Source of the DNA: Bugula neritina
Taxonomy: Eukaryota; Bryozoa; Gymnolaemata; Cheilostomatida; Bugulidae
Direction of reading: 5' to 3'
Length of the DNA stretch: 64,000 nt
NCBI GenBank assembly: GCA_964035545.1
Contig: OZ037768.1
Location: forward strand, 6,191,241-6,255,240
The notes under the pieces are model-generated. The model searched no databases, was not told the origin of the DNA, and worked only from the letters and a program-made list of their open reading frames with translations. This document shows, piece after piece, positions 25,630 through 37,826 of this stretch (position 1 is its first letter; each line of letters begins with the position of its first letter). A program made the translations under genes and the position numbers.

Positions 25630-28600
25630 ATGGAGGAAGTATCTTGTTCTTCAGCAGACCTCCGCCAGTTCCTGCTGGCCTGTGAAAATGGGGATTTAGA
25701 ATGGGTAGATAAAGCTTTAGAGTCTGGCATTGTACAGGTAACTCAATGAAATTTATTTATTTTCTGTTGGCAATATTTATTTATATCTTCATTTTATTGG
25801 CTATAAATAAGTGTCATATTCTCATAGATGGAACAGCAATTTTTCCTGTAATTAGTGGCGTGTGTAGGTATTGACTAATGTTATTAGTTCGGATAGCTAT
25901 TATAATAGATATCGTTGACAAGAATTATTTATAGAATTAATGTCATAATATACTGTAAATAATATACGATATTATCCAAATAATGTTAGGTTTCTTGGTG
26001 TTTAGTTCAACTAGACGAGTGTGTATATCATTCTAGGTAGATTCTAGTGATGACCAGGGATTCACTGGGTTACAAATGGCAGCGGCCAATGGCCATGAAG
26101 ATCTTGTCAGATTACTCATCATGAAAGGTGCTGCTTTAGAAAAGTCCAATCAGTATGACTGGACGCCATTGCTACATGCAGCCCGACACGGTCACACAGG
26201 TAGCTGTTCCATAAACCTTCGTATTTTATGTTGGGCAATGTAATGCTAAGGTATTATTTAAACTAAGCAAAGTCTTCACCTTCAATGCCCCATAGTCATG
26301 TACTATAATGATAACAACAGTCAATTCAAACTTATCTTTTTTAGGACAAATAACCTGCCTGGTTGTATTCTATTTAATTTTCAGCTCTCGATGTTATTAT
26401 TTACAATGAGTATACCTGTTGGCACTGTACTCCACAGGTAATCCCTATCTTAGTTGGCATTATGTCACTTAGTTGTATAATCACACCGGTTTAGTATTGT
26501 TTATTAAGTTATCTCCTCGTTCCATATCAAGGTGTGGCAGCTTTACTTCTGCAAAGCGGAGCAGAACTAAACAAGAAGACCTGCATGGGGGCCAACGCCC
26601 TCACCTATGCTGTTAAGGGAGGGCATAGTCGCACTGTCAGCTTCCTTCTCGACCGACAGATCGATTTCGATATAGTGGCGTCTCCTTGCGAACTGTCCGC
26701 CATGTTTGTTGCGTCATTATTGGGACATGATAGTTCACTAAGACACTTATCTGATAGAGGTCAGTACACTTCCTGTTGTATCTATAGTATTAGTATCAGT
26801 AATAGTATCAGTGATATTATTAGTATCAGTAATAGTCTTAGTACTAACATTAATATTATTAGTATTAGCAATCTGTTGGAAAACTTTATCTTGGTTCGAA
26901 CAGTCGGGAGTTGTGATTTTAATATTATTTTTATTCTTATTGTTTCTCTGTTGAGTTCTACTTGACATTTAGCACACTAGATTTCATGCTGAGAAGCTAT
27001 TGTTGTTAAAATGCTTGCCGAGTCTATTTCGAGGAGTTAACAAGTATTTCTAGTCAAGTTAGTCTGGTATGCAGTGTGGTATACAGTATGGTATACAGTA
27101 TAGTGTACAATGTAGTATACAGTGTAGTGTACAGTGTAGTGTACAGTGTAGTATACAGTGTAGTGTACAGTGTAGTATACAGTGTAGTGTACAGTGTAGT
27201 GTACAGTGTAGTAGACAGTGTAGTGTACAGTGTAGTGTACAGTGTAGTATACAGTATAGTATACAGTATAGTGTACAATGTAGTATACAGTGTAGTAGAC
27301 AGTGTAGTGTACAGTGTAGTGTACAGTGTGGTATACAGTGTAGTATACATTGTGGTAGACAGCTAAATCTGTCTGCTATACAATTGCAGAAACTGGATGA
27401 TGAATTGATATCATGGATCTGCCTCAACGCTTGATCAAACACACTGTTGAGTGCATAACATTGCTTGTATACATAATCCTTGTAGAAGTTAGGCAATCAT
27501 TGTTCTTTACTTTTCCACAATGTGTAATAAATTACCAAATGTCAAATGCTTACCACTTCTGTCAGAAGATCATATAGTATTAGTAACTGAGCTACTAGAT
27601 CACCTACCAGATGGCACTATGGGTAGATTGATGTGTAATATCTTATCTGTAGGTTGGGACACAAACCAGAGAATGCAGTCCACATTTATGACTCCTCTGA
27701 TGTGTGCGGCCATCAACGGTCACATGACAACTGCTCAGATACTGATGGAAAGTGGGTGTGACCCTAATCTCACCGATGTGAATGATAAAACCGCCCTCCA
27801 GCTTGCTCATGATAAAGGGAAGAAGGAAGTCTTTGGTTTTTTAGATAGAAAGACTTCAAATAAACTTTCGATGGGTCAGCTGTTACATATATTAACTGTC
27901 CGTGTTTAGGGTTTTATGATCTTCCTGGGATATGCACTACTCATTTAGTCAAACATGCTAAATACTTCTGCTTATTAAACTATCCAACTTATGAATATAT
28001 TGATTGTCATCCTCTAAAGTGTTATATTAAAGAAATGTGTTATGATTATGTAAACTTCTCAACTATTAGATATTCAAGTGTGCTGTTGAATTTGTTCTTG
28101 TGTTATCGGTTTTGGAAGTACTTATGCTCATTATTTTGATGCAAAGAAAAGCATGTTTGTGTGTTACTAATTGGGGCTCTATTTTGTTACAGTTGAAGAA
28201 GAAGATTACCGAATGGATATTCTGGAAGCTACTAAAATTGGTAAGTAATATTGTGGATGCAGATTACCTTTTGTAATGAGTCAATTTTACTTGTTTTAGG
28301 GTCTGTTTATTTTATTTAAGTAAGTAGATTTACAATAAGTAAGTTCCTCATACTTTTATGAGTAGTAATTGTGTTAGTAGCTTATACAAACACGTGGTAC
28401 ATCATTTTTTTATGTTCAGTTAATGGCTGACAATTTCATGTCGCCATCTCATATCTTGTAACAGGTGATATAGCTCGAGTCAGAGAAATATTGGTGGCAG
28501 ACAACTCTTTAAAAGACTACTGCTTGCCAACAGATGGCGCTACTCCTCTCATGTACGCTGCCATGTCTGGTAGAATCGACATTGCCATGTTACTCGTAGA

Positions 28601-31600
28601 CACTGGCTGCGACGTTGACAAGCAGGACAAGATTAGTAGTTGGACTGCACTCATGCAGGCCATATTCCACGGGTATGCATGTTGCACGCCCCATCTTCTG
28701 TGTTCAGTTGCTGTTTACATGCTGGCTAGGAACTCACTTATTATATATAGTATTAAGGCAACTGTTATTGATTGATGGCCCTTTTCCCAATAGCACTAGT
28801 TTAATTATTGCAAAATTTATATGCAACACTTCCTATAGCATAGCTGGAATTTTACCATCCTGACAAACTATGTTTTAATCTCTTGTTGTGGTTTCAAGCT
28901 ATTGCCTGTTTCTTGTAGAAGGAAGGTGTAAAGGCACTTCACAAACTTTTAATATGTGTTTTTCTTGGTTTTCTCAGTTGCCACTTGGATAAATATTTGC
29001 TTTAAATTTACACTAAACTTTGGTAATCATCATTTTCTATCTTTCTGTGAAACCTTTTACTGCTGCACTTTGCAAGCTGCATGAGTATGTTGATTCAGCC
29101 ACTCAAAATCTGTGTGATTAATATCCACTCCTTCCACAATGAATTCACTGAATATACTTAAAACTGTGAGATGAAGTTGTCTGCTGTTTTATATCATGTG
29201 TTTGTATGAAAGTGTTCCTGTACATGTAGAGTCAATATGATTGGTTGTTTTGTGACCTTTAAATGGTAATGTTGGTTGTATTTATTATTTTAGGAAAAAG
29301 CAAGTAGCTAAGTTTTTAATTGGTTCAGGTGCTGATGTTTCATTGGAAGCAAAGAATGGTATCACAGCGTTTGATATGGCTTCATTTATAGGTTAGTTTC
29401 TTTTATGAATGTGTATATTTGTAAGTTTGGTCTGTTTGTGTTACATTATCAGCTGAAATTGTACATATGTGTATGTGTTACAAGCTCAAGAATGGCTCGG
29501 GGGGGGGGGGGGGACTGAAGCCATACGTGATGTTAGGTGGTGCACTGTGTTATCATAAGTTAGTTAATGTTTGAATGGGATATTCTGGCATTGTTGAGTT
29601 CTGTTGTCTTCCAGCTCTGTTATTCACTGAGCTCTGTTACCTTTCCTCTAGATGATGTAGACACAGATTTGCTACGACTTCTTGCCTCCAAGGCTATGAG
29701 TAATAAGTCATCCAAGAAAGGCGATTCTCTGAAACGTCCTTCTGGGATGAAACGTTCTCAGCTCAGTAGTGCCGAGTTTCTGTAAGCTTAAATTTATTCT
29801 TTTTTCTTATAGCTAAATTACTTAAACAGCAGATTCTGACGACCTGTTATTAAAATTCCATAGTTTATTATGATCTTGCTAAACTGAATAATGTATATAC
29901 TATTAGAATATGGTAAGTTGAAATAGATTGAGCTAAGTTTTTTTAATATAGTTATTATATTTTAGTTCAAAAAGTTACAGTCACTTCTCTGTGCTTTCGA
30001 ATGTATCAACACATGAAAGATAGTATTATAGTATTAATTTCAATATGTATGACATTGTACAGCCACATTACAATGCATGTGTGACATTGTACTGCCACAT
30101 TATAGAGCAGATAGAGGTGGGAAGAAATGGTGGAGTAGAGTCTCAACTCAGCTGAAGAATTTGTCCAAAACATTTCAGCTGAAAGGCAGCAAGGCTAATG
30201 ACCCCGTGGTATGATAATCACGTCAGCATATTTGGCTAGTTTATCTGTTTTCCCAGCAGCAGTTTAGTAGCCGCTGTTGTGGGACAAAAATACACTGCTT
30301 TGGGAGGCGCATATCCAAGTTCTTCGATTGTAATCCGCTATAAGAAATTGTATTTTGTTTTTCTGAATTATATTGAAATTGTTTGTTGAAAGATGTAGTG
30401 TAGTATAATATAGACTTGTTGTTGGCGCATTACGTTTTGTCTACACGTCATATGAAAGGCAAAAAGACTAGTATGGTACGATTTATCACTTTTAGAAAAG
30501 TAAAATAAAGATGAGTAAAATGAACAGCACCTCCACAATGAATCTACCAATATACCAGGACTTCACTGCCTTGTCAAAGAAAGACTCAACTCTTTCATTT
30601 ATGGACAAGAAAAAGAGCGCGTCACTTTACCATCTGGTCAGTTTGCTCTGCATACACAAAGTTTCACATTATTCTGCTAAAAATCTAACATGTGAATTAT
30701 ATTATACTGAAATAATCATTTGCCTTATTCTTCACCATATGATGATGTTTAATGTTTGTATCTCTGCAGTCTTATTTCGGAAAAATATTTTGTAGGAATT
30801 AAAATCATATTTATGGTGTAATTCATATAACAACAATATAATTCGTAATGTGTTACACTTAATATAATATATTATTTAGTATTATAAACATATATTATAT
30901 GATATAAATATATTATATAATATTATAAATATATTACAATATTTTGATGTTATATGTTATATAATTTCTGTCACAGTATTGTAATTTTTTTAAATTTTGC
31001 TATTTACATGTTCCAGAATAGTATGACGCCGTATTCCACGGCCACCATGCCCTTAGGACTGGGTGGTGGAGGTGCACTAGGAGGGGAGACTCTCAAGCCT
31101 GTAATACCCCCTTTCTTACCCCAACCTAGTTATGAACTCACCGCTGAAACGTGGGGCATGCCTACTCAGCAAAAATCTCAATCTACACTAGATCTCACTG
31201 TCGTAGGTTCTAATCTTTACTCTTGCTTATCTCATGTTGAGTTTGAAATTGGAAATTTCAGGTTTATAAAACAATTTGATCGACTTTGTCAATTATACCC
31301 AAGAAAACTTGCTTTAGTCGAGAGATTTGTTTGTAGAATAACAAACATCCAATGATACGGCCCATGAGTGTGCGGAGTGGAAGGGATGGACCAACAAGTC
31401 CGCACTCTGACACCAGGTTTAGCTTTGGAAGTCCGAGTCCGAACTCGAGTGGTGGAGCGAGTAGTATCAGTGCTATGTACTCTGCACCAACCAGTGGCAG
31501 TAGTGCCACCTCCAGTACCCTAACACCCAATAATGTAGACAGATTCAACAGTATGTGTATTGAAGTCTTGTAGTTGACTCGTTACTATCTAAAATTATAG

Positions 31601-33541
31601 TAGTGCTGTTTAGTAAGCAAAACTCAATTTGATTAAGGAAAACTTGTGGCTGCAGCACTTGATAAAAAATCCTTGGAAGCAAAATGTGGATTATGGAAAT
31701 ATTTTACTTTATACATTATGCATGATACATGATACAGGCATAACATTTTATCTACTAGTATGTTAACATAATATTATTTATTTTATGGTAGTATTGTTTT
31801 ATTCAAGTGAAACTGGGTGCTAATTTCTGGTGATACTCAAAATCTTCTTACACAGTACTTAGCCTATGATTCTACTGACAAGTTGTGTACTTGTAGGAAG
31901 GCCATTTGACCCTGACTCTAGATACACCAAAACTCCAAGCTTTTTGCTCAACAACTCCAGCCACAAATACTCATCACAACCAAGGCTCTCTCCTACCGGT
32001 TTTTCTCCGTCCAGCTCCATTAACTCAGCGTACAAGCGTCAACATAGCAGGTTTTCCAACAAGTCGAGAAGCAACATGTCTCCCACCCTCACCAACAGTG
32101 GCAGAACTAAAGCAGCAGTGGTCAGTTTCATTTAATAAATTAAGTCTGGCTTCATTTCCAACTCTTGCATAATGCTGAGATACTAGATATACTTTGTCAA
32201 GTTGTCTTCTCACAGGAATTAACTTTGCTGTATTTCAGCATAACATGACTTGTTCCTATCCTGTTGTAATTTTATTGGTTAATATTTTGTGACTCACATA
32301 AAAGTTTCATTGTTGACATCTTTTGCTATAGATATCTCTATATGACTCTGGGACTAGCATGGGTAACTCCGAAATGCTATCCTCTTCCACGTCTAGCCGG
32401 GGAGTTATACTAGAGCTGGAAGGGGAGCAAGCAGAAGATTCTGACTCTAATGACCTTGGTATGTTATGTGGCAGCTACTCCAATTTCTTCAGTTCAATCT
32501 CATCGAGTCTCTTCATAGTGCAAACCAAGATTGAAGTTACAACTTATGAGTTGATAATTTACTGTCTTTGTTTAATGAAAGTGGAGAACATGATATTAAA
32601 TGTTATCCTCAATTTTTAGCTTCTACATAGTCATGCATTTTTGGTTAATACTGAGCTGAATTGTTTTCATTGTATTAGTTGTGCATTTTTTTAAAATTCT
32701 CTTTGAAAACACATTTAACGCCTCACTTGTTTGAACATGACAAATGTAATGTAATTCTGTTTTGAAAATATTATATTTTTAGCATGACAATTTATGTAAT
32801 GAAGTCCTTTATACCTTTGTTCAACTTGTCTATGACATTGTAGGCAGTGTACTGAAGAACCTATCACTAGAAAAGTACCAGTCAATATTTGAAAAGGAAG
32901 AAGTGGACATGGAGGCTTTTCTCATGCTGGATGAGAACGATCTGTGTGAACTGGGCATCACTCACACCGACTCACAGCGGCAAATACTCAGCGCCATTTC
33001 AGACCTTAGCTCTAACAATGTGAGTATTTTTATATATTGCGTTATGTGGAGAATGAGAACTTGAGCTTTGTTAGAGTAAAAGCAACTGTCAACAACATCT
33101 GAAATGTTTCATGTGTACAGAATAAGTTAGAACAGGCATTGTCAAAACAGAAATAGTTTTGATGAAAACTTCAAAAATATTTTGTCTGAAATGATTTCGT
33201 TTTCTACTAATTCTATGACTGCAGCTTTTTGTTGGAATTATGTTATTGAAAACATTTTAGCATGTACAGAGACATAGAAATGAGTTGAATGACAGCGTAG
33301 AGGCTACCATACCTGTACGCAACTCTGTTCATAGCGGTAAGTTCTAATAGTTATCTTTGTCAACTTTGTAATACAAAACATACAAAACAAACTGTACATG
33401 TTTTGGTGCAGTCTTGAGATGCTATCAGTTCCTATTTGATACGTTGTGCTGATATTTGTAGACTCGACTGATTTGGAGGAATGGTACCTTCACAGTCAGC
33501 CTAACATAACAACAGAACTTCAACCATCTTCTAATTCATAA
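25630..33541 (+). CDS. ANKS6: ANKS6, ankyrin repeats + SAM (ciliary inversin-compartment protein)
   Basis: Seventeen exons: 25630-25737, 26037-26199, 26532-26759, 27653-27874, 28193-28240, 28465-28672, 29294-29391, 29652-29781, 30106-30208, 30496-30636, 31017-31202, 31337-31550, 31897-32120, 32332-32458, 32844-33019, 33261-33336 and 33462-33541 (843 aa; human 871). Ankyrin repeats occupy about residues 1-370 ([45 protein letters not shown]). Then come [20 protein letters not shown] and [15 protein letters not shown]. The Ser/Pro-rich linker has [16 protein letters not shown], as in human. The SAM domain spans about residues 734-792 ([40 protein letters not shown]). In vertebrates it binds INVS, NPHP3 and NEK8 in the proximal cilium. 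The exon 10 acceptor at 30495 was preferred over the in-frame AG at 30510. Confidence 0.95.
26783..26872. repeat. AGT/ATT trinucleotide-rich patch in ANKS6 intron 3
   Basis: Imperfect repetition of TAGTATTAG and TATCAGTAATAG words is directly visible. Similar patches occur at 6238-6292, 23610-23665 and 24190-24230. Confidence 0.7.
27065..27361. repeat. 12-bp minisatellite, about 25 copies, in ANKS6 intron 3
   Basis: Head-to-tail units of 12 bp, consensus GTGTACAGTGTA, with substitutions such as GTATACAGTGTA. Because 12 is a multiple of 3, several frames on both strands stay open and spell four-residue repeats (QCSV, VYSV, LHCT). Those reading frames are a by-product of the period and are not genes. 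Confidence 0.95.
29499..29513 (+). repeat. Poly(G) run, 15 nt
   Basis: Uninterrupted G15 in ANKS6 intron 7. Homopolymers of this length are prone to length error. Confidence 0.9.
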
Positions 33542-33647
33542 CCTTAAATTCTATCCTCTCTCTGATTTGGCATCTTTCAGTCTGTAAAACTAAGGCTTTG
33601 GTTGGGTGTTTTTGTTGCTCAGTCTTCTACTTGGCACAAGACAAACA

Positions 33648-33653
33648 AATAAA
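33648..33653 (+). terminator. Poly(A) signal of ANKS6
   Basis: AATAAA lies 107 nt after the ANKS6 stop codon. Confidence 0.6.
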
Positions 33654-34655
33654 TATTTTAATTTCAACTTTCGAAACTTTATAATTTAACACTTTTTTAT
33701 AGTTGTTAATTTTTACAGCTTGCATAATTATATTAAAGTATTATTTTGCAGGCACCTTTCAAATTTAAAAAAGCAATATTTTGCACTAGTCTCAAAGTTT
33801 TACATTGTTGCAATATTTGGTTTGTAGTCTATTTTACCACTGTTATCTTTTTATATGTTACGTTAGTATTATTTTTTTATATTTAATATATTCTTTGATG
33901 CCCTAGTCTTGAAGGTTGTAACTTGCTATACAAGATAACGCTTATCTTTTGACTTGGTGTAATGTACAGCATACTGTCACATGATAACTATTTCAAGTTA
34001 TAGTGCATACATTGAACTGTTAGAAGCTCAGTCCAAGCTGCTATAATTTTGTTTTTTTTTTCAACTGAAATTTGAACAAAAGACCTGCACATAAAATTTA
34101 TTTTTTACTTGAACTAATTTTATGCAGTCAAAGTGTATGCCATAGGTCATACCGTTTACAAATATGCGCAATAATGTTTTGCAATATAATTATGTGTTTT
34201 ATTTTGCATTTTTTGTAAGACTCAAGGAATAGATTTTCCTTTGTTACATTCACACAATGTAATGCATGCACAACATGTAACATTTTTATGCAACAAAACA
34301 TTATTAAAGTAAAAACCAATTTAAAATAGAACTGTGTCGCCGAATTACTATCTCTCAGGTTGATAAGTGTATCTGAGATTGTCTTGCTCAACTGATGGCA
34401 TTAGGATTACTAGTGTGGGACAACTGCTGAAATGCACGCAAATATATTATTAATTCACATAATAATTACACAACGTACCACATGAAATTACATAATTAGC
34501 AAAATAATTCATTTCATAATGTTATGAAAATATTTTTCAAAGGGACATAATCGTAGTCGAAACTGTTGCTAACAAATTATTGAATATATAAAAAAAAAAT
34601 CCATTTTTGATTTATAGATGACCTAGCTAACAGATGTAATATTTTGCCACTGCCC

Positions 34656-34661
34656 TTTATT
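34656..34661 (-). terminator. Poly(A) signal of innexin 1
   Basis: TTTATT on the plus strand is AATAAA on the minus strand, 56 nt past the innexin 1 stop codon. Confidence 0.55.
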
Positions 34662-34716
34662 ATAGTACGCAGTATGGCTAAATGTTGATGATGCTAGTTT
34701 AGTATATTTTATATCA

Positions 34717-37700
34717 TCATAAATGGTTTCGAGTAGACTTAGTAACACTCCTATCTGATGGAGATGGGGAGGGGGCGATGTTGTGCCCTTTCCTCCAAAC
34801 ATGGACATGGTCACGATGAACCTCCCAAAGCTGTTTGATAACGCCAGCAGCTACTAGCGGGTTGGCATTGCATGACATCAACTTCATTGTTATAAAGCCA
34901 TCGCATTTCAAATAATCATCAACAAAACTCATCAGCAGATATTTTTCTTTGCACGGGTTATAAGCATCGACGGAGAGCAGTTGGTTCTTTACATAACTAT
35001 ACCTTTTCCTAGAGGTGAAGGTTTTAAGCTGCCACACAAATATTATCACATTTAGAATGGCTACAAGTGCAACATAATACCACAGCACAAGAAATATCTT
35101 AGCATTAAATATGTTAATTGGTAGAGAGCACTGCACTGCATAGGGCAGGTTCTTGCCAATACTTCGAACTTCAAAATCACATATGGTTACTCTGGGAAAC
35201 ATTTTAAGCTCCAGAATTGGTTCGCCATGAGTATACATATCTGTGATGCAGCTTATCCCGTACATTAGATAGTCAAATCCTAAGAAGAGATAGAGCGAGT
35301 ATATTTGTGCCAAGCTGCTACATATGTAAAATAACTTAGTGACTGTCCAGATGATAGTTAATCTGTGGCCATTCAGTGATCTGCATAAATCTCTCCACTT
35401 TTTCTTTAGGTTACACCTAAAAGAGCAAAACAAAAGCTATGCCACAGAAACATGTTGTTTATGATAATCACAGTTGACTACTAAGAAAAGCAGATGAGTC
35501 AAAGTCTGCATGAAAAGTCCAGCTGTCAAACATGGAACTCTGTTTCAGCTACAAAAGTTGTAACAAGTTTGCTTCAGTACTTACTGTTCACATCTGCCTT
35601 TATCAGAGTTGTCTTCAGTTGTTGCCTTGGCAAGCAATAAAGCCCTATCAATGTGTATAGCAATCGCCTTACTATATTTGTCCATTTCACGAGGTCTTAT
35701 TGACACCGGTATTCTCCGGACACTGTGCACCTTATAAATAGTAGAAACTAAAAATGTAGAGTATACATATCAAGTTGCCATTTAGGTTGAAGCATCAATA
35801 AGTATAATTGCAACTTTGATCCAATAGAGGTTGTAACAAAATTGCAACTCTGATGAAATGCAATGCATCAACCAAAGCTTTGAAGACTTAGCTTCTAATA
35901 AGGATAGACTTTCTCACAAATTTATGCAACAGGTTATTATAAGTGCTAAAAACTATTATTATTGAACTCTACTATTGTTATTTATTTTACTATTATGTAT
36001 TATAATACACATTATCCATATGTATTATTATGAAAGTTACAAAAATTTTGACATTACTCCACGTTGCAGTACCAAATAACATACACTCCGGCTACCACAG
36101 ATGTGCTCTATTGTCCATATTTCTCTATACGACATCCTTCTATTGGATGTTGAGTGAATCAAATGATAGAAAGTAAAATACTTGACTCACCATATCCCCT
36201 ACACTTAAACCAGTAGCTGGTGAACCAATATACCACAGAAGACCAGGCAAGTAGAACAAAACTCCAATATAAGCCAGGATATAGGGTACCTATAATACAT
36301 CAACGTTTATCAAGTATAACGTGCAACTGTTACAGTTGTTACAGTTGTTACCTGTTATATCTTCAATAACAATGCTATGTTCTTATTTCTAATAATGAAA
36401 ATGTAAACAAACAAACCACAATATTTTTATTATTATAAATGTTATATCTAGCTTATAGTAATAATAATGACTTTTGTTTGAGGCCATCACGCAAAACAAA
36501 TGGTGCCCTCCAAAAATAGCTGTTTAGTGAGATTCAAATCTTTTATAGTCATGCGAAATTATCTTTTCAGCATGTTAATATGTGCAATAGTATTTATATA
36601 CTCATATAAATTTATATGCAATCACTTCATTTATTCAATTCCTTTTACTGCATGATGTCACTGTATGAATAAATCTAAAGATATAATATCATACTTTCAG
36701 AATGCTTATTATATCCTGACTTGTAGGATTTGTTGTGATTTGCAACTATAAATCTTAGGTTTATGCAGGTAACAGCAGCTAGTATATTGCTACATAGGGA
36801 GAACTTTTCAAGCCACTCCTTCTGAACTACTAACACATATGGTTGCATCTACTAGTTAGAAATTTTGCTAATCAATATACCCATTGATAATACACTATTA
36901 GTTTCTTGTCAGCCTCCAGAATGTTCTCTTCGTGTAGTGGAATAAAGTAGGTGTTTTTTGTCCAGCAATACGCATTGGTATACTCAACCCAGCTTTTAGT
37001 AAACTGTGACGGTGTCCAACAGTGTATTACTTCTGACAGGTAAATCTATTGAACAAAAATTATTCTTAATTCAGAATTAGGAGCCAGTTGTCGTACATTG
37101 TGCGTTAGTTAGACAAGTAAACACATAAACAAGCATGTCTATATGTTTACACAGCTTCATTTGATTATTCACAACATTCAAGGCACTTTATAATTTTTTT
37201 TATCTTTTAAAGTTCTACACTATGTGTTGAACAACTATATACACATATAGACAACTATTAGAGCCGCACATATTAGTATATCGGCAGTTTACTATTTTTA
37301 TCCTGTATAACGTTCTGCAAAGCTTTTGCCATGCTGTTAACAAATAATGCAATAACTGTGATATGCTAAGCACTGCTTTTTCGCTCACCTGGTAAAATGT
37401 TTGAATAAATACAAGAATAAACATCACTGTAGTTGACATCTTATGATTTAGTTTATCAAGGAAATCATCATCTCTCCTCTCCATGTGCATGGCTTCCAAA
37501 AATGGATCCACCACAACGGTAAGCATTTCTATGCTACAAGTGAAACACAACTCTATATGCTACTTCAATATAACTTTACAATCAGCCACTAGTGACTATA
37601 TAAACATGGACAACTCTGCTACCCATATTTATAGTATATAGACACAAATAAACTAAAATTACATTTCTCTCTACCAACTAAATCTCTTGATACTTTGACC

Positions 37701-37826
37701 TACTAAAGTTAATGGTACCAAACATCACTTTTTAATTAAGATTTACAAAAAACTTTAACCATTTATAAAAAATAGAGTTTCTAAATCGAGGCTTAATTTA
37801 ATAAAATACACTTACGCAAACGACAT
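34717..37826 (-). CDS. Innexin 1 of the window (multi-exon gap-junction protein)
   Basis: Six coding exons in minus order: 37816-37826 (only 11 nt), 37389-37533, 36881-37045, 36191-36289, 35585-35730 and 34717-35416. The product is 421 aa. Innexins are four-pass membrane proteins that form invertebrate gap junctions and hemichannels. Visible hallmarks are DDDFLDKLNHKMST before TM1 and the signature YYQW at residues 104-107. There are two cysteines in each extracellular loop: Cys61 and Cys79 in loop 1, Cys268 and Cys285 in loop 2 (FPRVTICDFEVRS). TM4 follows in IFLVLWYYVALVAILNVIIF. The tail ends in a short Ser/Pro/Arg-rich cytoplasmic stretch. The tiny first exon is supported by phase and by a good donor, GTAAGTG. 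Orthology to a particular innexin cannot be assigned. Confidence 0.92.

Larger units (their letters stand above)
33542..34716. other. Convergent 3' ends of ANKS6 and innexin 1
   Basis: Contains both 3' UTRs and poly(A) signals (33648 on plus, 34661-34656 on minus). Otherwise T-rich, with nothing further recognised. Confidence 0.6.

Noticed and set aside
27059-27496. Open frame on the minus strand with repeated LHCT/ILHC residues, and similar plus-strand frames
   Set aside because: Produced by the 12-bp minisatellite period; it lies in an ANKS6 intron and has no start context or homologue.
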